Shown here piece after piece: positions 57,422 to 64,000 of a DNA stretch of 64,000 bases. Below the pieces are notes generated by a model that worked only from the letters and a program-made list of their open reading frames with translations, made no database searches and was not told the origin of the DNA. Location of the stretch: assembly GCF_014193425.1 (NCBI RefSeq), contig NZ_JACHZG010000001.1, positions 3,720,001 to 3,784,000 on the forward strand. Reading direction: 5' to 3'. Both the position numbers and the translations under genes were made by a program. Numbering within the stretch: position 1 is the stretch's first letter; every line of letters starts with the position of its first letter. This DNA comes from Microlunatus antarcticus (GTDB taxonomy: Bacteria > Actinomycetota > Actinomycetes > Propionibacteriales > Propionibacteriaceae).

Positions 57422-58288
57422 TCAGGCGGCCGCGTACGGGGGCCAGGTCCCGCCGAGCGCCGCCTCGGCGTTCTCGTCGAGCGCCCGGCAGAGGTCCTCC
57501 AGCGGCAGCGCGCGCACCTCGGCCATGGCCCGGGCGGTGACCGGGACGAGGTACGACGCGTTCGGGCGCCCGCGCAGCGGCTCCGGGGTCAGGAACGGGG
57601 CGTCGGTCTCCACGAGGACCCGGTCCAGCGGGGTGATGGCCAGGGCCCGCCGCAGGTGCGCGTTCGCCTTGAACGTCACGGTCCCGGCGAACGACAGGTG
57701 CGCGCCGCGGTCCAGGCAGGCCCGGGCGAACGCCTCGTCCCCGCTGAAGCAGTGCATGACCACGCGGTCGGGCACGCCCTCGGCGTCGAGGACGTCGAGC
57801 ACGGCGTCGTGCGCGTCCCGGTCGTGGATGACGAGCGTGCGGTCGTACGCCTTGGCGAAGCCGATGTGGGCGGCGAAGGCGTCGCGCTGCACGGCCTGGC
57901 CGGCCGCGTCGGGGGTGCGGAAGAAGTCGAGCCCCGTCTCGCCGACCACGCGCACCAGCGGGTCTGGCGCCAACGCCTCGATCACGGCGAGGCCCTCGTC
58001 CAGGCTCCGGCGCGACGCGAGGCCGAGCCGGGCGGCGTCGTTCGGGTGCAGGGCGACCCCGGCCACCACCGACGGGTGGTTCCGCGCGAAGTCGACGGCC
58101 CACCGCGACTGCTCGGCGTCGCAGCCGATCTGCACGACCCGGGTCACCCCGACCGACGCCGCACGGGCCAGCGCGTCGTCGGCGTCGAGGCCGGAGTACT
58201 CGGCGGTGATGTCGAGGTGGCAGTGGGTGTCGACCACGGGCCCCGGCAGTGGCTCGGGTGCTGCGGGCGGCTCGGAGCGTGCGTTCAC
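57422..58288 (-). CDS. tatD: TatD family metal-dependent hydrolase/DNase
   Basis: This 288-residue TIM-barrel metallohydrolase has the first metal site VVDTHCHLD (residues 18-25; His22, His24), GVALHPND, the bridging Glu in VGETGLDFFRT, LVIHDRDAHDAVLDVL, VVMHCFSGD and the late Asp in VLVETDAPFLTPE. It acts as a 3'-5' DNase in DNA turnover or repair. In related genomes metG lies between rsmI and tatD; here the two genes are 37 bp apart with nothing between. Confidence 0.93.
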   Translation of the reverse strand: MNARSEPPAAPEPLPGPVVDTHCHLDITAEYSGLDADDALARAASVGVTRVVQIGCDAEQSRWAVDFARNHPSVVAGVALHPNDAARLGLASRRSLDEGLAVIEALAPDPLVRVVGETGLDFFRTPDAAGQAVQRDAFAAHIGFAKAYDRTLVIHDRDAHDAVLDVLDAEGVPDRVVMHCFSGDEAFARACLDRGAHLSFAGTVTFKANAHLRRALAITPLDRVLVETDAPFLTPEPLRGRPNASYLVPVTARAMAEVRALPLEDLCRALDENAEAALGGTWPPYAAA

Positions 58289-58325
58289 GCCCCCGATCCT
58301 TCCCGATCCGGGCCGGCCTCGCCGA

Positions 58326-59195
58326 TCAGGGCTTGACCGGGCGCCGGGTCAGCTCCAGCGCGGCCGCGTACAGGGCGTTCCGGGCGATGCCGTCACGTTC
58401 CGCGACCTCGCCGACGGCCGGCTTGAGGCGAGCACCGGCCGCGACCAGCGTCGCGACCTCCGCGGCCGCGGAGTTGAGGTCGACGACGCGCTCCGGCGCG
58501 CCGGCCACGACCAGCGTCACCTCGCCGCGGACCTGCTCGGCCGCCCAGGCGGCGAGCTCGGAGACCGAGCCGCGCACGACCTCCTCGTACGTCTTGGTCA
58601 GCTCGCGGCAGACCGCACCGGGGCGTCCGGGGCCGAAGGCCTCGACCATCGCGTCGAGCGTCTCGGCCGTGCGGTGCGGGGCCTCGAAGAAGACCATCGT
58701 CCGAGCCTCGTCGGCGAGCCGGGCCAGCTGCCGGGAGCGTTCTCCAGCCTTGCGCGACAGGAAGCCCTCGAAGCAGAACCGGTCGACGGGCAGGCCGGAC
58801 ACGGCCAGCGCGGTGAGCACCGCCGAGGGCCCCGGCACCGCGGTGACCCGGATGCCCGCCTCGACCGCGGCGGTCACCAGCCGGTAGCCGGGGTCGGACA
58901 CCGACGGCATCCCCGCGTCGGTCGCGACGAGGACGCGCGACCCGTCGAGGAGGGCCTGGACCAGCTCGGGCGTCCGGGCGGCCTCGTTGCCCTCGAAGTA
59001 CGACACGACGCGGGCCGAGGTGGTCAGCCCCATCCGGTGCAGCAGCGCGCGGAACCGCCGGGTGTCCTCGGCGGCGATGACGTCGGCCCCCTCCAGCTCG
59101 GCCCGCAGCCGGGGCGACGCGTCCGCCACGTCACCGATCGGGGTCCCGGCCAGGACGAGGACGCCCGGTCCGGCGGGGCTCGCGGTCTCCTGCAC
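58326..59195 (-). CDS. rsmI: 16S rRNA (cytidine1402-2'-O)-methyltransferase
   Basis: This 289-residue tetrapyrrole-methylase-fold SAM enzyme methylates C1402 in the ribosomal decoding centre. Motifs are [71 protein letters not shown] and [14 protein letters not shown] 59195 gives the family-typical N-terminus and has GATTCT 7 nt upstream; a GTG at 59219 would add eight residues. It is divergent from pmt with only 50 bp between starts, the conserved arrangement. Confidence 0.94.
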   Translation of the reverse strand: MQETASPAGPGVLVLAGTPIGDVADASPRLRAELEGADVIAAEDTRRFRALLHRMGLTTSARVVSYFEGNEAARTPELVQALLDGSRVLVATDAGMPSVSDPGYRLVTAAVEAGIRVTAVPGPSAVLTALAVSGLPVDRFCFEGFLSRKAGERSRQLARLADEARTMVFFEAPHRTAETLDAMVEAFGPGRPGAVCRELTKTYEEVVRGSVSELAAWAAEQVRGEVTLVVAGAPERVVDLNSAAAEVATLVAAGARLKPAVGEVAERDGIARNALYAAALELTRRPVKP

Positions 59196-59245
59196 GTCCT
59201 TCAGAATCGCAGAAGGCACAGGCTCCGCTGACTACAGTGGCCGGC

Positions 59246-60883
59246 GTGACGCGGCCGGTGCTGGAGTTCGCGCCCCCCGCGCCGGGCGCCGAACCCGCCT
59301 CGACCACGGCCTCCGCGCCGCCCGAGGCGCCGCGCCCGACCACGGTGGAGCGGTTGCGGGACCCCATGCCGGCCGACCGGCTCCGCGGCTGGGTCGTCAC
59401 CCTCGTGGTCACGGCGATCGCCTTCGTCCTGCGGCTGCCGAACCTCGCCTACCCGAACAAGCTCGTCTTCGACGAGACCTACTACGCCAAGGACGCGTAC
59501 TCGCTCCTGAAGTTCGGGTACGAGCGGAACTGGCCCGAGAACGCCAACGAGCAGATCACGTCGGGCAACGTCGACGTGTTCCAGAAGACGGCCGAGTTCG
59601 TCGTGCACCCGCCCGTCGGCAAGTGGCTGATCGCGTTCGGCGAGCACCTCTTCGGGATGAACTCCTTCGGCTGGCGGGTCGCCCCGCTGGTCTTCGGCAC
59701 GCTGCTCGTGCTCGTGCTGATCCGGCTCGTGCGCCGGGTGTCGCGCTCGACGCTGATCGGCGGCCTGGCCGGGCTGCTGCTCGCCGTCGACGGGCTGGCC
59801 TTCGTCATGTCCCGCACTGCGCTGCTCGACGTGTTCGTCGCCTTCTTCACGGTGGCCGCGGTCGCCTGCCTGGCCGCGGACCGCGACTGGTTCCGCGCCC
59901 GGCTCGCGGCCGACCTCGTACGCCGGGGCGTCCCCGACCTCGGGCGCGCGTTCGGTCCGGCGCTGGTCGTCCGACCGTGGCGCCTGGCCGCCGGCGTCTG
60001 CTGGGGTCTCGCGCTCGGGACCAAGTGGAACGCCCTCTACGTGCTCGCCGCCTTCGCCCTGCTGAGCCTCGCCTGGGACGTCGGTGCCCGCCGCCTCGCC
60101 GGCGCCGGTCGGCGCGCGAACCTGGCGCTCCTGCGCGACGGCGTCCCCGCGTTCGTCTCGCTCGTCGTCGTCGCCCTCGGCGTCTACGTGGCGACCTGGG
60201 CGGGCTGGTTCGCCACGTCCGGCGGCTACGGGCGGCAGTGGGGCGCGCAGCACCCCGAGGCGGGGACGACGAAGGCGTTCGGGGAGACGTTCGCGAGCTG
60301 GCTGCACTACCAGCGCGACATCTGGAACTTCCACACGGGCGACTTCATCAACCACGCCGAGCACGCCTACCGCGCCGACCCGTGGGGCTGGCTGATTGTG
60401 GCCCGGCCGATCGGGATCGACGCGGTGAACAACATCGCGCCCGGCACCGACGGCTGCGCCGGTCCGGACAACTGCATCCGGGTCATCAGCGGCATCGGCA
60501 CGCCGATCCTGTGGTGGGTCGCCGTCCTCGCGCTGGTCGTCGCCCTGCTGCTCTGGGTCGGCGGGCGCGACTGGCGCTACGGCATCCCCGTCGTCGGCGT
60601 CGCCGCCGGCTGGCTGCCGTGGTTCCAGTACGACTCGCGGCCCCTCTTCTTCTTCTACGCGATCATGATCATCCCGTTCTCGGTGATGGCCGTCGCGCTC
60701 GTGGCGGGCCGGATCCTGGGTGACGCACGTTCCGGGGACCGCCGCCTGCTCGGCGGCATCGTCGTCGGCGTCTTCGTCGCCGTCGTGATCGCGAACTTCG
60801 CCTACCTCTACCCGATCCTCACCGACGAGCTCCTCCCCTACCCCCGCTGGCTGACGAGGATGTGGTTCCGCAGCTGGATCTGA
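59246..60883 (+). CDS. pmt: Dolichyl-phosphate-mannose-protein mannosyltransferase
   Basis: This GT39 membrane enzyme O-mannosylates secreted proteins with polyprenyl-phosphate mannose. The 545-residue protein has about 10-11 helices; the catalytic Asp-Glu pair is in the first outer loop (LVFDETYYAKDAYSLLKFGY), followed by the conserved FVVHPPVGKWLIAFGEHLFG; FVMSRTALLDVFVAF and WGLALGTKWNALYVLA are also typical. GTG 59246 has TACAGT 7 nt upstream (leaderless); a GTG at 59237 would overlap that box. Confidence 0.94.
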   Translation: MTRPVLEFAPPAPGAEPASTTASAPPEAPRPTTVERLRDPMPADRLRGWVVTLVVTAIAFVLRLPNLAYPNKLVFDETYYAKDAYSLLKFGYERNWPENANEQITSGNVDVFQKTAEFVVHPPVGKWLIAFGEHLFGMNSFGWRVAPLVFGTLLVLVLIRLVRRVSRSTLIGGLAGLLLAVDGLAFVMSRTALLDVFVAFFTVAAVACLAADRDWFRARLAADLVRRGVPDLGRAFGPALVVRPWRLAAGVCWGLALGTKWNALYVLAAFALLSLAWDVGARRLAGAGRRANLALLRDGVPAFVSLVVVALGVYVATWAGWFATSGGYGRQWGAQHPEAGTTKAFGETFASWLHYQRDIWNFHTGDFINHAEHAYRADPWGWLIVARPIGIDAVNNIAPGTDGCAGPDNCIRVISGIGTPILWWVAVLALVVALLLWVGGRDWRYGIPVVGVAAGWLPWFQYDSRPLFFFYAIMIIPFSVMAVALVAGRILGDARSGDRRLLGGIVVGVFVAVVIANFAYLYPILTDELLPYPRWLTRMWFRSWI

Positions 60884-60904
60884 GCGGTGCTGTACCTCTG
60901 GGTC

Positions 60905-60991
60905 CAGCCGCACACCTCTCACACAGCCGCACCCCTTCCGCACCGCCGCACACGTTGGGTCCTGTGCGCCTGTGTCCTGTTTGTGCGGCTG
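60905..60991. repeat. Bracketing palindrome, upstream copy (AbiEi/DUF559 gene 2)
   Basis: This 87-bp element starts with CAGCCGCAC and ends with its complement GTGCGGCTG. A second CAGCCGCAC is inside at 60924-60932 and GCCGCAC recurs at 60945. It lies about 100 bp before the start of the nuclease-fold gene. The rest of the 210-bp gap after pmt shows no other feature. Confidence 0.65.
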
Positions 60992-61093
60992 ACCGTGCCC
61001 GCTGTCCACAGGAGCCGGCTGCAGGTGCGTACGTCGTCCACAGCTCGCCGGCCTCGCTGGAGCGAGAGCACCCGGCCTGCTCCGCTGGACGTC

Positions 61094-62026
61094 ATGCCGC
61101 TCCTACCCGTGACGACCGAACCCGTCCTGCTGGCCCGCGACCTGCGCAGAGCTGGCTTCGGCAGCGGCGACCTGGCCACCATGCGTCGGACCGGCGAGCT
61201 CGCCCACCTGAGGCGTGGTGCCTACGCCAGCCGAATGGCGGCGGCAATGGACGAGGCGGAGGCACACCGGTTGCTCGTCGGCGCGACCATGCCGCTGCTG
61301 TCGGACGACGCGTGCGTGAGCCACCTTTCAGCTGCTCTGCTCCACGACCTGCCCTGGTGGGGCGACCTCCTGGAGCGGGTGCACGTCACCCGTTCGCGAC
61401 TGGGAGGCGGTCGACGCGATCCGCTGGTCCACGTCCATCCCGCCCTTCTCGAGCCGACCGACCGGGCGCGGCTGGGCGGCACCGCCGCGACGTCCCTGGC
61501 ACGGACCACCGCTGACTGCCTTCGTACGCTGCCCTTCCGCCGAGCGGTGGCGCTCGGTGACGCCGCCCTGCGACGGGGGTTGGACCCTGCCGAGCTCGCC
61601 GACCAGCTCCGCCGAGCCGCGGGCCGCGTCGGGATCACCACGGCCCGCCGGGCGGCGGCCTTCCTCGACGGACGGTCCGAGAGTGTCGGCGAGTCGTACA
61701 GCCGGGTGGTCATCGACGAGCTCCGCCTGCCCCCACCAGACCTCCAGGTGAAGGTCTTCGACGCGGACGGCAGGTTGGTCGGGCGGTGCGACTTCGGCTG
61801 GCGGCAGTTCCGCACGCTCGGCGAGTTCGACGGCAAGGTCAAGTACGGCCGTCTGGTGCCCGACGACGAGCAGCCGGGTGACACCGTGTTCGACGAGAAG
61901 GTGCGCGAGGACGAGCTGCGGGGGCTCGGGAACGAGATGGTCCGCTGGATCGACGCCGACCTCTGGCGGCCCGACCGGCTTCGCGCGCGGCTCCTTCGCG
62001 CCTTCGACCGCGGGGCGCGCCGTTGA
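61094..62026 (+). CDS. AbiEi/DUF559-like protein with PD-(D/E)XK-type domain
   Basis: This 310-residue protein has an N-terminal winged-helix-like region as in AbiEi-type antitoxins (DLRRAGFGSGDLATMRRTGE, then HLRRGAYASR) and a C-terminal DUF559-like domain. Candidate nuclease residues are Glu in SVGESYSRVVI, Asp in VGRCDFGW and Glu-x-Asp-x-Lys in TLGEFDGKVKYG. No toxin partner (AbiEii-type nucleotidyltransferase) is adjacent, so an ordinary toxin-antitoxin role is not supported. ATG 61094 lacks a clear ribosome site. The gene is bracketed by palindromes with CAGCCGCAC ends; the downstream one begins 5 bp after the stop. Confidence 0.8.
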   Translation: MPLLPVTTEPVLLARDLRRAGFGSGDLATMRRTGELAHLRRGAYASRMAAAMDEAEAHRLLVGATMPLLSDDACVSHLSAALLHDLPWWGDLLERVHVTRSRLGGGRRDPLVHVHPALLEPTDRARLGGTAATSLARTTADCLRTLPFRRAVALGDAALRRGLDPAELADQLRRAAGRVGITTARRAAAFLDGRSESVGESYSRVVIDELRLPPPDLQVKVFDADGRLVGRCDFGWRQFRTLGEFDGKVKYGRLVPDDEQPGDTVFDEKVREDELRGLGNEMVRWIDADLWRPDRLRARLLRAFDRGARR

Positions 62027-62031
62027 CCGTG

Positions 62032-62099
62032 CAGCCGCACAGACCGCGCACACCCGCACAGGCCCGGACCTGTGCGGGTGTATCGGGCCCGTGCGGCTG
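62032..62099. repeat. Bracketing palindrome, downstream copy (AbiEi/DUF559 gene 2)
   Basis: This 68-bp nested hairpin has outer arms CAGCCGCAC/GTGCGGCTG and a perfect 12-bp inner stem CACCCGCACAGG/CCTGTGCGGGTG with loop CCCGGA, separated by a 10x10 internal loop. A partial second copy (CCGGACCTGTGCGGCT) follows at 62103. It can also act as the gene's terminator. Confidence 0.75.
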
Positions 62100-62143
62100 T
62101 TCCGGACCTGTGCGGCTATGCGGCTACGCGGATATGGGTGGCC

Positions 62144-63973
62144 TCAGCCCAGCTCGCGGTCGAGGTTGTGGGCGGCGCTGATGAGGGCGAGGTGGGTGAA
62201 GGCCTGGGGGAAGTTGCCGAGCTGCTCGCCGTTGAGGCCGATCTGCTCGGCGTAGAGGCCCACGTGGTTGGCGTAGGTCATCATCTTCTCGAGCGCGAGG
62301 CGGGCGTCGGCGAGGCGGCCGACGCGGGTGAGGGCCTCGACGTACCAGAACGAGCAGAGCGAGAACGTCCCCTCCGTCCCGTCGACGCCGTCGGGCGAGG
62401 CCTCGACGTCGTAGCGGAACACGAGGGTGTCGGTGACGAGACGTTCCTCGATGACCTTCAGCGTCGACAGGAAGCGCGGGTCGAGCGGCGCGACGAACTT
62501 CACCTGGGGCAGCAGGAGGAGGCCGGCGTCGACCGTGTCGGAACCTTCCGCCTGCGTGAAGGTCTGCCGCTCCGCGTCCCAGCAGTCCTCCATGACGCTG
62601 GTGTAGATCTCGTCGCGGACCCGCGACCAGGCGCTGATGTCGCCGGGCAGGCCCCGCTGGCGGGCGACCCGGATCGCGCGCTCGATGGCGACCCACTCCA
62701 TGATCCGGGAGGTGGTGTGGTTGCGGGGCTCGTCGCGCGACTCCCACATGCCGGCGTCGGGACGGTCCCAGTTGCGCATCAGCCAGTCGACGAGCCGGGT
62801 CAGGTCCTGCCAGGCGTCGTGGCTGATCCCGGGCCCGTACTTGTTGAACAGGTAGATCGAGTCGATCAGGTCGCCGTAGATGTCGAGCTGCAGCTGGCCC
62901 GACGCCGCGTTCCCGACGCGCACCGGCCGGGAGCCCGCGTAGCCGGCGAGGTGGTCGAGCTCGACCTCGGTGTCGGGGATGTTGCCGTCGAGGTCGTAGA
63001 GGACCCGGAGCGGGCCGAGCTCCTCCGTACGGGGGCCGTCGTGGTCCCCCAGCCGCTCCGAGAGCCAGCGGATGAAGGCACCGGCCTCCTCGAGGAAGCC
63101 GAGCCGCAGCAGCGCGTAGAGGCTGAAGCCGGCGTCGCGGATCCAGACGTAGCGGTAGTCCCAGTTGCGCTCGCCGCCGATCAGCTCGGGGAGGCTCGTG
63201 GTGACGGACGCGACGATGCCGCCGGTCGGCTCGTGGCACAGCATCTTGAGCGTCAGGGCCGAGCGCTCGACCGTCTCGCGCCACCGGCCGCGGTAGGTGG
63301 AGTGCGCGATCCAGCCCTGCCAGAAGGCGTTCGTGGCGTCGAAGAGCCCGTCGGCGTCCTCCGTCGTGCACGGCACGAAGTCGCCCTCGTCGCCGAGGAC
63401 CTCGAGCACGAACAACGCGCGCTCGCCGCCGGTCAGCTTCAGCTCGGCCACGACGTCGTCGCCCTCGACCCGGACCGGCACCGTGGTGGCGAGGCCCAGC
63501 CGGACGGAACCGCTCTCGATGAGCACCCCGCCGTCGACCGCGGTCAGCGTCGGCCGCTCGCGGCCGTAGTCGGGGCGGGCGGCGAGGCGCATCCGGACGG
63601 TCAGGTCGCCGCGCACGCTCTGCACGCGCCGGACGATGCGCTGCCGGTGCTCGCCGTCGTGGCCCTTCACCAACGGCATGAAGTCGTGCACCTCGACCAT
63701 GCCCTGGTCGGCGAGGAAGCGGGTGTTGAGGATGTTGGAGCCGGGCAGGTACGTCTGGTGGGTCCGGACGCCGCCGTCGACCGGGGCGAGGTCCCAGGAA
63801 CCGCCCACGTCGGTGTCGAGGATCCGGGCGAAGACGCTCGGGGAGTCGAAGCGACCCGGGCAGAACCAGTCGATGCTGCCGTCGGTCGCGACCAGGGCCG
63901 CCGTACGGAGGTCGCCGATCATCCCGTGCTCGGAGATGGTCGGGAGGGGCGTCGGGGAAGGTTGGTCGCTCAC
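62144..63973 (-). CDS. Glycoside hydrolase family 15 protein (glucoamylase/trehalase type)
   Basis: This 609-residue cytoplasmic enzyme has no signal peptide. The N-terminal beta domain begins ISEHGMIGDLRTAALVATDG and SIDWFCPGRFDSPSVFARIL, and the C-terminal (alpha/alpha)6 barrel contains NWDYRYVWIRDAGFSLYAL and the acidic-residue segment around CSFWYVEALTRVG. Actinobacterial members of this type include trehalases and glucan glucohydrolases; which substrate applies is not decidable here. GTG 63973 has CAGGGT 6 nt upstream (leaderless). The last 27 bases of the window hold only its upstream region. Confidence 0.92.
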   Translation of the reverse strand: MSDQPSPTPLPTISEHGMIGDLRTAALVATDGSIDWFCPGRFDSPSVFARILDTDVGGSWDLAPVDGGVRTHQTYLPGSNILNTRFLADQGMVEVHDFMPLVKGHDGEHRQRIVRRVQSVRGDLTVRMRLAARPDYGRERPTLTAVDGGVLIESGSVRLGLATTVPVRVEGDDVVAELKLTGGERALFVLEVLGDEGDFVPCTTEDADGLFDATNAFWQGWIAHSTYRGRWRETVERSALTLKMLCHEPTGGIVASVTTSLPELIGGERNWDYRYVWIRDAGFSLYALLRLGFLEEAGAFIRWLSERLGDHDGPRTEELGPLRVLYDLDGNIPDTEVELDHLAGYAGSRPVRVGNAASGQLQLDIYGDLIDSIYLFNKYGPGISHDAWQDLTRLVDWLMRNWDRPDAGMWESRDEPRNHTTSRIMEWVAIERAIRVARQRGLPGDISAWSRVRDEIYTSVMEDCWDAERQTFTQAEGSDTVDAGLLLLPQVKFVAPLDPRFLSTLKVIEERLVTDTLVFRYDVEASPDGVDGTEGTFSLCSFWYVEALTRVGRLADARLALEKMMTYANHVGLYAEQIGLNGEQLGNFPQAFTHLALISAAHNLDRELG

Positions 63974-64000
63974 CCCACAACCCTGCCAGGTCCGGGAGGT

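Noticed and set aside
61094-62026. Complete AbiE toxin-antitoxin system
   Set aside because: Only the AbiEi-like protein is present; no nucleotidyltransferase toxin gene is adjacent on either side, and the protein has its own nuclease-type domain.

Overview
The window is 64 kb of very GC-rich, densely packed DNA from a high-GC Gram-positive bacterium (Actinomycetota). Gene content points to the Propionibacteriales or a close relative (Microlunatus, Friedmanniella or Nocardioides type), but this is inferred from gene order and protein style; there is no 16S gene here. The strongest anchor is the right half. Its order eno, divIC, DUF501, ppx, mazG, mfd, pth, rplY, prs, glmU, tRNA-Gln, ispE, rsmA, rpfB, tatD, rsmI, pmt is the actinobacterial core block also known from mycobacteria, with lineage-specific genes inserted. 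I see no prophage, conjugative module, CRISPR array or resistance island.

Layout. Positions 1-9.1 kb: AI-2E-type permease, MFS exporter, uracil-DNA glycosylase, cystathionine gamma-synthase divergent from methionine sulfoxide reductase A, an ABC-F ATPase, a small unknown protein and a second MFS exporter. 9.1-10.0 kb: a neutral zinc metallopeptidase. 10.0-18.9 kb: a complete sugar locus with a divergent ROK repressor, Gfo/Idh/MocA dehydrogenase, lipoprotein-permease-permease-ATPase transporter, AgaS-like SIS isomerase/deaminase and BadF/N-acetylglucosamine-type kinase. A 25-bp inverted repeat in the divergent promoter is the probable operator. 19-20.8 kb: a luciferase-like monooxygenase and FMN reductase pair under a MarR-style palindrome. 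20.8-30.4 kb: two membrane proteins, NUDIX hydrolase, cystathionine beta-synthase, an FAD oxidoreductase, a Bax-inhibitor-1 protein, an odd tRNA, a membrane metallophosphoesterase, peptide deformylase, an ACT-domain protein and a polysaccharide deacetylase.

30.4-46.6 kb: ppx, DUF501, (MFS and ribokinase inserted), divIC, eno, a secreted cysteine-patterned protein of unknown function, SDR and aldo/keto reductases, mazG, a SurA-like lipoprotein, mfd, pth and rplY. 46.9-50.6 kb: a DUF559 gene, prs, glmU and tRNA-Gln. 50.7-53.7 kb: an MFS-MarR pair and LtrA. 53.8-60.9 kb: ispE, rsmA, rpfB, a nitroreductase, tatD, rsmI and the mannosyltransferase pmt. 61-64 kb: a second nuclease-fold (AbiEi/DUF559-like) gene and a GH15 glucan hydrolase.

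Three things stand out beyond ordinary annotation. First, both DUF559/PD-(D/E)XK-like genes are bracketed by a pair of long imperfect palindromes with conserved ends. The palindrome family differs between the two genes, but the geometry is the same: the downstream palindrome abuts or supplies the stop codon and the upstream one lies about 70-100 bp before the start. This resembles the REP/RAYT arrangement, with a different protein family. Second, dispersed REP-like repeats occur between genes, and one is embedded in frame in mfd. Third, about twenty genes carry a -10-like hexamer 6-7 nt before the start codon with no Shine-Dalgarno sequence, which indicates widespread leaderless mRNAs. A 72-nt tRNA with a UAA anticodon but no long variable arm is also unusual.
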